This document shows, piece by piece, positions 1 to 15,000 of a DNA stretch of 64,000 nt; the stretch's first letter is position 1; each line of letters begins with the position of its first letter. The notes under the pieces were generated by a model. The model did no database searches. It had not been told where the DNA came from and saw only the letters and a program-made list of their open reading frames with translations. The translations under genes were made by a program, and so were the position numbers. Location of the stretch: positions 37,596 to 101,595 of the forward strand of contig SUVR01000005.1 of NCBI GenBank assembly GCA_015061915.1. Reading direction: 5' to 3'. The stretch is from Lentisphaerota bacterium (GTDB lineage: Bacteria > Verrucomicrobiota > Lentisphaeria > Victivallales > UBA1829).

Positions 1-3000
1 CTGATCCTTTCCGGAACTGCGGAATCCATCAAGACTGCCTCCGGTGTGCTGAATGTCAATGGCTCCTTCACCAACAGCGGTATCTTCAACGGCGAAGCGG
101 TCAATGCAGACTCCCTGACCAACAGCGGCGTCTTCACCGGTGCTGCGGTCACGACCGATGCGCTGACCAACAGCGGCAAGATGACCCTCTCCGGCGCCCT
201 CAAGACCGGTACGATCAACAATCATAACGGCACCCTCACACTGAGTGCAGACGGCAACAGCTGGAACACGAACCAGACGGTCGCCGGCACGGTGATCTAT
301 AACAGCACCGGCGCCCAGAACGTTGTCGCAAGCAAGTATGCCAACCTGACCCTGACCGGATACAATTCGGTCAAGACGGTTGCTGCCGATACATTCGGTG
401 CTTCCGTAATCACGCTGGATAAGGATACCACCCTGAACCTGAATTATGCGGTCACAACCGCACCCTGGACAGCGGCGAACAGCACCCTGAACGGCACGGT
501 CAACTACCTCTCCACTGCAACCGGACAGATTCTGGTGGCAGACCACTACAATGTGCTGAACCTTGCCAAGGGATCCTTCTCTGTCAATGGCGATCTGGAT
601 GTGGATGCCGCATTCGATGCCGCAGATGCCGTGATCACCTTCACGGATGCTTCCAGCCTGACGCTGGGCGGTTCCATGACCCGCTTCAGCAAGATGGATG
701 TCAGCAATATCGAAGTCGCCTACAACGGCACAGGTTCGCAGACGGTTGCCGCTCTCACCTACGGCGCATTGACTCTCTCCGGCGGTGCAAAAGCCTTTGC
801 CGGTAATACCACGGTCAACGGCGAACTGAACGTCGACGGCGCAACAGTGGACTTCGGAGCGCACAATATCACGCTGCTGGGCAACTTCACTTATACGCCC
901 GGCTCCAACATCACTGCCAGCGGCGCCTCCTTCACTTACGGCGGCGCAGCTCAGACGGTTGCCGCTCTGAACTACGGCACGCTGACCCTCGCCGGCAGCG
1001 GAAACAAGACCTTCACCGGTGATACAGTGGTTGCCGGTGATCTGACGGTCTCCGGTTCTGCCAAAGCAGTCTTCGGTGCAAATCAGATCTCTGTTGGCGG
1101 TTCCTTCAACGGAACCACCGCCAATGCCGATGCGGATGAAGCCTCCTTCATCTACAACGGTGTGGATCAGACGATCGCCGCTCTCACCTACGGCAACCTG
1201 ACCCTCTCCAACGGCGGGGTCAAGACCGCCGGTGATGTAACGGTCATCGGGGCGCTCATCAATAACTCCGGCGTCAACTTCAATGCCGGTGCGGTCAAGG
1301 CGGCAACGCTGGACAACCAGGGCAACCTGACCCTCTCCGGTTCCCTCAATGTGACCGGCGAAATGAAGAATACCGGCGTCCTGACGCTGAATGCACAGAA
1401 CAACAGCTGGACTGCAGGCGGCACGCTGGGCGGTAACGTTGTCTACGGTTACAACGGCACCGGTACGCAGAATGTGATCCGCGGCACCTACACCAACCTG
1501 ACCCTCTCCGGTACGGATAAGGCATTTACCGGTAACACCGTCGTGACGGGCAATCTGAACAGCTCCGCTGCCAATGTGGACTTCGGTTCCAACACGGTCA
1601 CACTCTCCGGCAACTTCATCGTCGCTGCGGGCAGGAATGTGGATGCTGCCGATGCCACGGTCATCTACAACGGTACTGCCGCTCAGACGGTCGCCGCACT
1701 TACCTACGGCAACCTGACCCTCTCCGGCGCAGGTGCCAAGAACTTTGCGGGCAACACCGTGATCAACGGTTCGCTGAATGCTGTCGAGGCTGACACCATC
1801 GACTTCGGTTCCGGCAAGATCACCCTCAAGGGTGCTTTCAGCTACGACAACACCGCAACGGTGGATGCCGCAGATGCCACCTTCGAGTATGCGGGCGCGG
1901 ATCAGAATATCGCCGCACTCACCTACGGCGCAATGATCCTCTCCGGTACCGGTACCAACACCCTCACGGGCAACACCGTGGTCAGCGGCTCTGTCACCAT
2001 CAGCAGCAGCGTCACCCTGAACGGTGCGGGCAAGACCCTCACCGCTGCCGGCGTGACGGTGGATGGCGATGCGGTCCGTATGAACACCCTGAAACTGATC
2101 GGTGTCTCCGGCACGGATAAGTACGGGATCGTTCTGGCTGACGGCAAGAGCCTGGTTATGAACGGTGTGGCGGTCAGCGGCTTCCGCGGCGGTATCCTGG
2201 CGAACAGCAATTCCCGCCTGACCATCGAAAACAGCTCCATCACGGGCAACACCACCACTGCACAGGGCGCCGGTCTCTACATCGCCTCCGGTGCAACGGT
2301 CACGATGTTGAACAGCACCATCGCCAACAACAAGGGCGCTTCCGCTCTCTACATTGCGGGTACGGCAAACCTGTTGAACGTGACGGTCGCGGGCAATGAT
2401 GCCACCGGTATCCAGCTGGAATCCACCGGCACCCTGAACGCAGTCAACAGCATCATCGCTTACAACTATAAGACCGGTACGGCGGAACTGAACGACGTTC
2501 AGGCGGTCAGCGGCAGCACTGCCAACCTGACCACCACGATCGTCGGCAAGCACAACCTGTCCGACACCACCGGCGTGATCGAGCTGACTTACTCTACCAC
2601 CGGCGAGCTGGCGGATGCCTCCGTCCTCTTCGCCAACGGTGAATATACCAACAGCGAGACCATCGACGTTTACACGAAGGACACCACGCTGAACCGCTGG
2701 ATGCTGAACACGACAACTGCCGCAAACGGCACGGAATACATCGAAATCGGTAAGACGACCATCGCCAACGACGGTATGTTCGTGACGGTCGAACGCGACA
2801 CCAACGGTCAGATCACTTCCTACTCCTCCTCCAGAACCGCGTCTGCCGATGCGATCATGACGGACCAGATCGGTCAGACGGTCACCAACAGCTACGGCTA
2901 CATCGGTGCCATCCGTACCGCAGGCGCCCGTATCAGTCTGGAAGTCACCACCGGCGGAGCAGCCACCACTGGCGAAACCACCTTTGCGGAAGCGCTGAAC

Positions 3001-6000
3001 AACGTGAATGTGCTCAAGCTGAAGAACGCCACGATCACCTTCGCGGACAATGTGAAGGATGTGACCCTCTACAGCAACATCACCATCGACGGTCTGAACA
3101 TCGTGGTGGAAGGCGGTTCCGATGTCCGGATCAGCGGTGCTGATACTTACAGCATCAACCTCACCGGCGCCGATGCCAGCCTGACCTTCCAGAACATCAC
3201 GGTCAAGGATGCTGCGCTGAACATCCAGTCCGGCACTGCCTCCGTTGTCAATGCCACGGTCTCCGAAAGCGCGATCACCACGGCTGCGGGCACGACCCTC
3301 ACGCTGGCGAATGCCACGCTGGTCAACAAGTCCGGCACGGTCCTCACCAGTGCGGGCACGGTCAATGCCATCAACAGTATCGTGGTCGGCGATGTTGCCG
3401 GCACCGGCAGCATCAACGGTCAGTACAGCGCCTTCACGGCTGACGTGGCTCTGGCGAACAACATCTTCACCACCACCAAGGCAACCGCAACGGGTATCTT
3501 CGGGTACAATGATTACCGCATGGATGCCACCGGCAGCGTCTATCTGGTGGATTCCACCAATGGCGGCGCACTGGCTCTCCTGAATGGCGTTATGGTCGGT
3601 TATGACAGCGTCAATAAGGAATATGTGATCGCCCGCGAAAAGAATGCGGACGGCACCTGGAACTGGATCAATGCCAAGGCAGACGCACAGATCACCGCCC
3701 TCAGCAAGGATCAGCTCGGTACCGATCGCGCTCAGAACGGCGTCAACGTGATGGGTGCATACGATGAAGGTACGGTCCGGAGCGACATCTTCGCCAGCTA
3801 CCACTTCATCACCTCCGGCTCCGGCGATTGGGATGACGCATCCATCTGGATGTTCTCCGCCACTGGTGCGGAAGGCTCCTATCAGGCAGCCACCGGCAGC
3901 TGGCGTACCGCCCTCCCGGATGTGAATGCCCTCTCCGTCACGGTCAAGTCCGGTCACTCGGTCAATGTCAACAGCGGTATGGATATGGATCAGCTTGCCA
4001 TCGAAAACGGCGCGGTCCTGAATGTCGCAACGGGCAGCAACCTGAACCTGGTCAACGGCGACGGCACGGATCTGGTCAACAACGGTACACTGATCCTGAA
4101 CGGCACGATCACGGTCGCCAATGGCGCCACCTGGACCAACGCGGATACTTCCACGGTCCGGTACACAGGTGATCAGACGGTTTACACCGGCACCACCTAC
4201 GGCAACCTGACCCTCGAAGGCGCTTCCGCCACCAGAACTGCCACCGGTACCCTCACGGTCAACGGTACGCTGACCAACGAAGGCACGCTCAATGCCGAAA
4301 ATATCTCCGGCAAGACCGTTGTCAACAGCGGCACCATGGCGATCACGGGCAACGCAGCCTGGAACGATCAGACCATCGGCGGCACAGTGATCTATAACGG
4401 CACCAATGCCCAGAACATTGCGGCGGGTACCTACAATATCCTGACGCTCACCGGCTCCGACAAGACTGCCAATGCGGCATTCGCAGTGAGCGGTGCGTTC
4501 ACGCTGGAAGAATCCGCTTCCCTGACCATGGCATACAGCGCCACCGGCAGCGAATGGACCGCAGCGAACAGCACCCTCTCCGGCGATGTGACCTACGGCA
4601 ACGGCGGTACGGTCATCGGTGACGAATACAGCAACCTGACCATCTCCGGCGCGGCATCGGTCAATGGCGACCTCACGGTCAACGGCGATCTCACCACCGG
4701 TACGGGTCCGGTCGACTTCAATGCGAACACTGTCACGCTGAACGGCTCCTTCAATCTGGGTGCCGGCGGCGCAGATGCCTCCGAAGCCGCATTCAACTAT
4801 GCCGGAACGGATGCCCAGACGGTCGCCGCTCTCACCTACAAGAAACTGACCCTCACCGGCGGTAGCAAGTCTGCCACGGGTACGGTCATTGTCAACGCTG
4901 CGTTCTCCAACGCAGTGGAATTCGATGCTGAAAATCTGCAGCTGATGGATGCCGCCACGCTGACCAACTCCGGTACCCTGAAGCTCTCCGGCAATGATAA
5001 CCGCTGGAACACTGCTCTCATGGTCGGTGGAACGGTCATCTATGACGGCGCCGATCAGGACGTGGTCGAAAGCAAGTACACCAACCTGCAGCTCAGCACC
5101 TCCGGCAGCACCAAGACGGTCTCCGCCGATACCTTCGGCGTGACCGGCAGTCTGACGCTGGATTCCGGCGTGACGCTGGATCTGGCGTATGTCACCACCG
5201 GCAACGAATGGAGCGCCGCCAACAGCACGCTGAACGGCACGGTCAAGTACAGTGCAGCGAACGACGGAGCAGTGATCATCAATGACGAATACAGCAACCT
5301 GACCCTCACCGGCGGCACCAAGAACGTGAACGCCCTCGGCGATACGGTCAAGGTCGCCAACGCCTTCGTCAACAGCACCAACTTTACCGCAAACAACGTG
5401 GAAGCGGGCAGCGTTGACAACAGCAACGGCAAGATGACCCTCTCCGGCGGCCTCCGGACCGGCGTCATCAACAATACAAACGGTACCATCACCCTCGCGG
5501 GCAACAATAACAGCTGGAACACCAACCAGACCGTCGCCGGCACGGTGGAATACAACGGCACCGCAGCGCAGGACATCGTGGGCAGCACCTACGCCAACCT
5601 GATCCTCTCCGGCAGTGTCAAGAACGGTACCACCCTCGGCATTACGGAAAACCTGACGGTTGCGGCGGGTGCAAGCCTGAATGCGGCATCCGTCAACGGC
5701 GCAGCGGCGGCAGTTGTCACCAACAACGGCACGGTCGCTCTCTCCGGCGCCCTCTCCGCAGGTACCCTGACCAACAACGGTACTCTGACCGCCGGTGCGA
5801 CCACGCTCGCCAACCTCGCCAACAATGGCACCATGACCGCCAACGGCGCTCTCAAGGTCTCCGGGACTGTGGCAAATGCCGATTCCGCAAAACTGACCCT
5901 GAACGCTGCGGACAATGCCTGGACCGCCACCACCCTGAACGGGGAAGTGGTCTTCGCCAAGAAGGCAACGCAGGTCATCGCGGGTACATACAACACCCTG

Positions 6001-9000
6001 ACCCTCGAAGGCGATGCCAAGACCTTCGCCGGTAACGTGACGGTCAATACCCTGAACGCCAACACCGGTACCGACTTCGGCGCCAACGATGTGGATCTCA
6101 AGGGCGCGTTCAATGTGGATCCCGCCGCAACGATCACTGCCAACAGCGCAACGGTCACTTACAGCGGCACCTCCGCACAGAGCATCTACACCAACACCAC
6201 CTACGGCAACCTGATCCTGACCAACAGCAGCAAGTCTGCCGCCGGTACCCTCAAGGTCCTCGATACTCTGACCAACAGCGTGACGCTGGATGCGGAAAAT
6301 GTGGATCTCGGTACGGTCGCCAACACCGGCACGATGCAGATCTCCGGCACTGCCAAATTCGCCAACGGCAGCATCGGCGGTACGGTCATCTACGACGGCG
6401 CCGCTCAGACGGTCCAGACCAATGTGACCTACGGCAACCTGACGCTCTCCGGCAGCGGCGTGAAGACCGCAACCGGAACCTTGACGGTCTCCGATAGCTT
6501 CATCAATGGCGTGACCCTCGATGCAGAAAACGTTGCGCTCGGTACGGTCGATAACACCGGCACCATGAAGATCAGCGGTACTGCCGACTGGAACACCACC
6601 AGCGTCGGCGGCACGGTGGAATATGACGGCGCAGATCAGAACGTGGCTGCAAGCCAGTACGCCAACCTGATCCTGTCCGGCAGCGGCACCAAGACGGTCG
6701 CAGCCGATACCTTCGGCGCAACCACGCTGACCCAGAACAACGGTACGACCCTGAAGCTGGCGTTTGTGACGGACGGCACGGAATGGACCGCCGCCAACAG
6801 TACGCTCGCTGGCACGGTCGAGTACGCCATGGATAACAGCAAGGTCATCGCGGACGACTACACGAACCTGACCCTCTCCGGCAGTGCTACTGCGGAAAGC
6901 AAGTTCGTTGTCTCCGGCAACCTGATCCTCGCTGCAGACAAGACCCTGGATCTGGCGTATGTGACGGATGGTACCGAATGGACCGCCGCCAACAGCACGC
7001 TGAACGGCACAGTCAAGTACAGCGCAGCAGCCGACGGCGCAGTGGTCATCAATGACGAATACAGCAGCCTGACCCTGACCGGCGGCGTTAAGAATGTGAA
7101 CGCCCTCGGCGATACGGTCAAGGTCGCCAACGCCTTCGTCAACAGCACCGACTTCACCGCGAAGAACGTGGAAGCGGGCAGCGTTGACAACAGCAACGGC
7201 AAGATGACCCTCTCCGGCAAGCTGACCACTGGCGCTCTGACCAACGCCAACGGCACTATCACGGCGGGCGGCGCTCTGACTGCCAGTGCCATCACCAACA
7301 CCAACGGCGTGATCACGCTGAACGCGGACGGCAACAGCTGGAACGCAGATCAGACCATCGCCGGTACGGTGATCTACGGTGGTGCGGATCAGACGATCGT
7401 CAGCAGCAAGTACACGAACCTGACGCTCTCCGGCAGCGGCGTGAAGACCGCAACCGGAACCCTGACGGTCTCCGATAGCTTCATCAACAGCGTGACCATC
7501 GATGCAGAAAACGTTGCACTCGGTACGGTCGATAACACCGGTACTATGAAGATCTCCGGCTCTGCTGACTGGAATACCACCAGCGTCGGCGGCACGGTGG
7601 AATATGACGGCGCAGATCAGAATATCGCTGCCAGCCAGTACGCCACGCTGATCCTCTCCGGCAGCGGCACCAAGACGGTCGCAGCCGATACCTTCGGCGC
7701 AACCACGCTGACCCAGAACAACGGTACGACCCTGAAGCTGGCGTTCGTGACGGACGGCACGGAATGGACCGCCGCCAACAGCACGCTCGCTGGCACGGTC
7801 GAATATGCCATGGATAACAGCAAGGTCATCGCAGACGACTACACGAACCTGACCCTCTCCGGCAGTGCTACTGCGGAAAGCAAGTTCGCGGTTGCCGGCA
7901 ACCTGATCCTTGCTGCAGACAAGACCCTGGATCTGGCGTATGTGACGGATGGTACCGAATGGACCGCCGCCAACAGCACGCTGAACGGCACAGTCAAGTA
8001 CAGCGCAGCGGCCGACGGCGCAGTGGTCATCAATGATGAATACAGCAGCCTGACCCTGACCGGCGGCGTTAAGAATGTGAACGCCCTCGGCGATACGGTC
8101 AAGGTCGCCAACGCCTTCGTCAACAGCACCGACTTCACCGCGAAGAACGTGGAAGCGGGCAGCGTTGACAACAGCAACGGCAAGATGACCCTCTCCGGCA
8201 AGCTGACCACTGGCGCTCTGACCAACGCCAACGGCACTATCACGGCGGGCGGCGCTCTGACTGCCAGTGCCATCACCAACACCAACGGCGTGATCACGCT
8301 GAACGCGGACGGCAACAGCTGGAACGCAGATCAGACCATCGCCGGTACGGTGATCTACGGTGGTGCGGATCAGACGATCGTCAGCAGCAAGTACACGAAC
8401 CTGACGCTCTCCGGCAGCGGCACCAAGACTGCCACCGGCACGCTGAGCGTCTCCGAAGCCTTCATCAACAGCGTGACGCTGGATGCGGAAAACGTTGCTC
8501 TCGGTACGGTCGATAACACCGGCACCATGAAGATCTCCGGTACTGCCAGCTGGAACACCACCAGCGTCGGCGGCACGGTTGAATATGACGGCGCAGACCA
8601 GAATATCGCTGCAAGCCAGTACGCCACGCTGATCCTCTCCGGTTCCGGCACCAAGACGCTGGCGGGTAATATCTCTGCAACGGATGCCACATTGAACGGC
8701 GTGAAGCTGAACGGTGCGGGCAAACAGGCAATGGTTTCCGGCGGTATGACCGTTACCGGAACCGCTGCAATCAGCAACCTGTCCCTGATCGGTACTGACA
8801 GCAACACGGGTGTTGATATCGCCGTCGGTGCGGAAGTCCTGATGGATGCGGTTTCTGTCAGTTCCTACACCATCGGTATCAACAACGGCGGCACGCTGAC
8901 CCTGCAGAACAGCTCTCTCACGGATAACAATACGGCTCTCAGCAACGGCGGTACTGCTTACCTGCTGAATGTGACGGTTGCAGAAAATGATATGGGTATC

Positions 9001-12000
9001 AGCAACAGCGGTACAGCTTATCTGCTGAATACCACGCTCGTGAACAATGCAACCGGTCTCAGCACTACCGGGACAACTCATGCGGTGAACAGCATCTTTG
9101 CGCTGAACACTGCGGCGAATGTGACCGGCACGCTGACAAGTGCGATCAGTGTGATCAATGGCGATGACAGCACCTACACCGCAGACCAGATCAAGAGCAT
9201 CTTCGTCTGGAACGATGCGGACCAGATGGAACTGCTGACCGCTGCCAACGGTACCAGGTACTATGCGGTCGAACGGGAATCTATCGCGGGCGTTGTGACC
9301 GATGCCAACGGTGCTTACACCGGCAACGGCAAGATCCTGAAGCTGAGCCGCAACACCAACGGCACCATTACGGCGATCGCTTATGCGGACAGCAAGAGCG
9401 GTGCATACACGAACCTGCTCGGCACGGATGCCGCCACCATGGTCGTTACGGACCAGGTCGGCAACAGCATCCCGACCCGGATCGAGCTGGGCTTCATCGG
9501 TGCGGTCAGACCTGCGGGTACTGCGATCAATATCACGGTCACCACGCTGGATGACGTGACCAGCGCAACGGATGGCGAAACCAGCCTGCGTGAAGCCATG
9601 GCGGAAGCAGTCGCCGGCGGTTACACGGAAGTGATCGTCAACTTCAAGGACGGTCTGACCGGTACGGTCACGCTGGACAGCGAACTGGTGCTTGACAGCG
9701 CTATGACCATCACGATCAACGGTCAGCAGGGTATCGCTCTCGGCGGCGAACTGACCCTGAACCATGCGGATGGTATCCTGAATGTGGAAAATATCACGGT
9801 TACCAACGGTGAACTGAATGTTGCCGGCGGCTCCCTCCACATTGTGAACGCCACCCTGAACGAAACGGCTGTGAACGTCAACGGCGGCACGGCTTACCTC
9901 GCCAACGTGACGGCAGTCATGAGCAGCAATACCCGCGCAGTGGTCGGCAACGGCAAGATCGTTACGGTCAACGGCGGTGCGGCTTACGCTTACAACTCCA
10001 TCCTGTTCGGTGCCACCGATCTGACCGGCGCCCAGTACAGCATCTTCCAGGGTGCTGCGGCTGCGGGGCAGGGCAATATCGGCAACGCCACGGCGGTTCA
10101 GATCTTCGGCAGCAATGCTCCGGTCTTTGAAAACGGCATCTATAAGATCAATACAACTAATACGGCACTCTACAGCATCCAGAACAGCGTGCTGGTCGGC
10201 TTCAACGCCGCCGACAGCTCCTATGCCATCAGCAAGGACGGCGGTACCACCTGGATCGGCGCGGACGGCAACGCCGCCACCGGCAGCTATCAGGCGATCG
10301 CAGAAGATCAGCTGGGCAATATCCGCGGTACGGTCACTGTCACCGGCGCGGTGGATGCGGCAAATCTGAGTGCAGTGAAATATCATTACCAGACTCTGGC
10401 GGGCGATCACCAGCTCAGCGATGCTCTGGCGGATACCTTCCGGATCTCCGCAAACGGCATCGACTGGATGAATATCGCCGGCTGGCGCGTGGCGAAACCC
10501 ACGGCGGACAATGCAGAAAGCATCACGGTCGTCTCCGGCAGCAGCCTGACGATCGATGAAACCGCAACGTTGGATCAGTTCGTCAACAACGGTACAGTTA
10601 CGGTGGCGGACGGCGTTACGCTGAACATCGCCGACGGTACCGGCGATGATCTGACCAACAACGGCACGCTGAATGTGACCGGCGAGATCGCAGTGGCATC
10701 CGGTGCCGCCTGGAACAACGCCGCAGATTCCACCGTGAACTACAACGGCGCAGATCAGACGGTCTACAACACCACCTACGGCAACCTGACCCTCTCCGGC
10801 AGCGGCACCAAGACTGCCGCCGGAACCCTGACGGTCGCCGGAACCCTGACCAATAACGTGACGCTGGATGCGGAAAATGTGGACCTCAACACGGTTAACA
10901 ACTCCGGCATCATGCAGATCTCCGGCACTGCCGCCTGGACAAGCTCCAGCATCGGCGGTACGGTGGTCTACGACGGCGCCGCTCAGAACATCGTCGAAAG
11001 CACCTACAACAACCTGACGCTCACCGGCGGCGATAAGACCTCCACCGGAACCCTCAAGGTTGCCGGTACCCTGACCAACAGCGTGACGCTGGATGCGGAA
11101 AATGTGGATCTCGGTACGGTCGCCAACACCGGCACGATGCAGATCTCCGGCACTGCCAAGTTCGCCAACGGCAGCATCGGCGGTACGGTGGTCTACGACG
11201 GCGCCGCTCAGACGATCCAGACCAATGTGACCTACGGCAACCTGACGCTCTCCGGCAGCGGCGTGAAGACCGCAACCGGAACCCTGACGGTCTCCGATAG
11301 CTTCATCAATGGCGTGACGCTGGATGCAGAAAACGTTGCTCTGAACACGGTCGATAACACCGGCACCATGAAGATCAGCGGTTCCGCAGTTTGGACCGGC
11401 ACCAGCGTCGGCGGCACGGTTGAATATGACGGCGCAGATCAGAACGTGGCTGCAAGCCAGTACGCCAACCTGATCCTGTCCGGCAGCGGCACCAAGACGG
11501 TCGCAGCCGATACCTTCGGCGCAACCACGCTGACCCAGAACAACGGCACGACCCTGAAGCTGGCGTTCGTGACGGACGGCACGGAATGGACCGCCGCCAA
11601 CAGTACGCTGAACGGCACAGTGGAATACGCCATGGATAACAGCAAGGTCATCGCGGACGACTACACGAACCTGACCCTCTCCGGCAGTGCAACTGCGGAA
11701 AGCGCCTTCAAGGTCAGCAATGCACTGACGCTGGCATCCGGTAAGACCCTGGATCTGGCGTATGTCACCACCGGCGATGAATGGACCGCTGCCAACAGCA
11801 CGCTGAACGGCACAATCAAGTACAGTGCAGCAGCCGACGGCACAGTGGTCGTGGCAGATGACTACACCAACCTGACGCTGGAAGGCGGCAGCAAGAGCGC
11901 TGCCTCTGATCTGGCGGTCAGCGGCATCCTGCTGAACAACGCCTCCGCCTTTGCGGCACAGGCGATCACCGCCGGTACGCTGAACAACAACGGCGCTCTC

Positions 12001-15000
12001 ACGGCAAACGGCGCAGTCAAGGCAACCACCCTGACCAACGGCGACAGCGCAGTCCTGACCCTTAATGCGGCAGGTAACAGCTGGACCGCCACCACGCTGG
12101 GCGGAGAAATGATCTACGCCGGTGCGGCAACGGAAGTCATCACCGGTACGTACAATACCCTGACGGTCAACACCGCTGCCGCCTTTGCGGGCGATGTGGC
12201 AGTGACCACGCTGAACGCCAATGCGGATACCGACTTCGGCACCAACGAAGTGGATCTCAAGGGTGCGTTCAACATCGGTACCGGTGTCACCATCACGGCA
12301 GACAGCGCAGATGTGATCTACAGCGGTGCTGCACAGGAAGTCAAGGCGCTCACCTACGGCAGCCTGACCCTCTCCGGCAGCGGCGACAAGACCTTCGCAG
12401 GCAATGTGACCACCGGCGATCTGGCGATTTCCGGTACTGCCGTTGCCAAGTTCGGCGCCAACACCATCACAGTGGGCGGCAGCTTCACCGGTGCGACCGC
12501 AGCGAATGCCGATGCAGATGAAGCCACCTTCATCTACAACGGTGCGGATCAGACGGTCGCCGGGATCAAGTACGGCAACCTGACCCTCACCGGCAGCGGT
12601 ATCAAGACCGCCGGTGATGTGGAAGTGGTCAATACGCTTATCAATAATGAAAATATCACCTTCAACGCGGGTGCAGTCACGGCGGCAACGCTGAACAACA
12701 GCGGCATCATGAATGCCACCGGCGCCGTGGTCGTTACAACGCTGACCAATGTGGAAGGTGCAAAACTGACGCTGAACGCCGCCGGCAACAGCTGGACCGC
12801 CACCACCCTGAACGGCGAAGTGGTCTATGCGGGCAGCGCAAGCTCCGTGATCGCCGGTCAGTACGATGTGCTGACGATCAACACCGCAGCCGCCTTTGCG
12901 GGCGATGTGATGGTGAACACGCTGAACGCCAACGCCAACACCGACTTCGGCGCCAACGCCGTGGATCTCAAGGATGCGTTCAACGTCAAGAGCGGTGCAG
13001 TCATCACGGCAAATAGCGCAGATGTGATCTACAGCGGTGCGGATCAGGAAGTCAAGGCGCTCACCTACGGCAGCCTGCTCCTCTCCGGCGGCGACAAGAC
13101 CTTCGCGGGCAATGTGACCACCGGCGATCTGGAAATCTCCGGTACTGCCGTTGCCAAGTTCGGCGCCAACACCATCACGGTGGGCGGCAACTTCACCGGC
13201 GCAACGGACAGCAATGCCGATGCGGATGAAGCCACCTTCATCTACAACGGTTCCGCAGCCCAGAACGTGGCGGGTCTGACCTACGGCAAACTCTCCTTCA
13301 CCGGAGCGGGCGCCAAGACCCTGACCGGTAATATGACGGTCAACGGCGCATTCTCCGTGGAAGCGGATGCCGACTTCGGTACCAACGCAGTCACCCTGAA
13401 GTCTGCTATGACGGTCGCCGCCGGCAAGACCTTCGATGCGGCGGATGCCACCTTCACTTATGCGGGTACGGCAAACAGCATCTTCAGCACCACTTACGGC
13501 GCTCTGACGCTGGAAGATTCCGACAAGATCATGACGGGCAGTGTGACAGTTAATGGTGTCACCAACATCAAGGCTGTGGATCTCGCCGGTAACGGCAACA
13601 CCTTCACGGCAGTCGGCGGTATCCGGATCAACACCGGAGCCACCCGGATCAGCGATCTTACGATCACCGGCACGGCAGATACCTACGCATTGAACACCAC
13701 GAACGGCGCCAAGCTGGTGCTGGATGGTGTCAGCGTCACGAACAGCCGCGGCGCTCTGCTCGTTGGTCTCTACTCCGAAGTCACGGTGAAGAACAGCAGC
13801 TTCAGCGGCAACAACTTCACCGGCGCAGCGGAACAGCATCATGCCACGGTGGCGGTCGCTCAGAACGGTAAGCTGACCATGCTGAACAGCACGATCGCGG
13901 GCAACACGGCAATGAACGTGATCTACACGGCAACCAACGGCAGTGTGGCGCTCCTGAACACCACGGTCGCCTCCAACATCGGTACGGGTGTGCGTGTGGA
14001 TGCAGGTGCCTCCTTCACGGCGGTCAATGCGATCATCGCTTACAACCGGATCAGCGGCGCATACAGCGATCTGTTCTTCGGTTCTGCAAGCGATGTGACA
14101 CTGGTCAGCAGTGTGGTCGGCAACTACGCCCTCGGCAGTGACACGATCGCCGATGCAACCCAGGTCACCTACGGCGCAACGGTCGATACCTCCAGCGCCC
14201 TCTTTGCCAACTACGATACCACCGCCGGTTACATGATGCCCGTGATCTCCACGGACAGCGCCACCGGTACGGATTATATCGCCCTGGCTGGCAAGACGGT
14301 TGCCAACGGCGGTAAGTTTGTCAATGTGACCACGGATGCAGACGGCGCGATCACCGCTTACACGTACAGCGATACCAACAACGGATCCGCAATCGTGACC
14401 GACCAGCTGGGCAACAGCTTTGTCAGCACGGAATACGGGATCATCGGTTCCATCGCCGCGTCCCAGGTGAAGATGTCCCTGGTGGTGACGGTGGAAGACG
14501 ATCCTGCCTCCGGCTATACCGGCACGACCCTGCGCGACGCTCTGGAAAATGCAAAACTGATGATGCTCTCCAACGCCACGATCACCTTCAGCAGCAATGT
14601 TGACAGCGTGGCACTGGCTGGCGCCCTGACCATCGACGGCATGAATGTGACGCTGGATGGCACCGGCGTTGTCATCAGCGGTCAGAGCATCACCCTCAGC
14701 GGTGCCAATGCAGGTCTGACTCTGAAGGGGATCACGGTCACCAACAGCGCGCTGAACATCAATGCGGGTACTGCCCACATGATCAACAGCACGATCAGCA
14801 ATGCACCGGTCACGCTGGCGAACGGCACGACCCTGCATCTGGCGAACGTCACTATGTATGCGGCAACGGGCGATGCCATCGTGAACGGCGGCACGGTCAA
14901 TGCCTACAACAGCATCGTGGCGGGCAATATCAGCGGCACCGGCGCAGTGAACGGCTATTACAGCATCTTCACCGGCAGCCCGGTCCTCACGAACAATACA

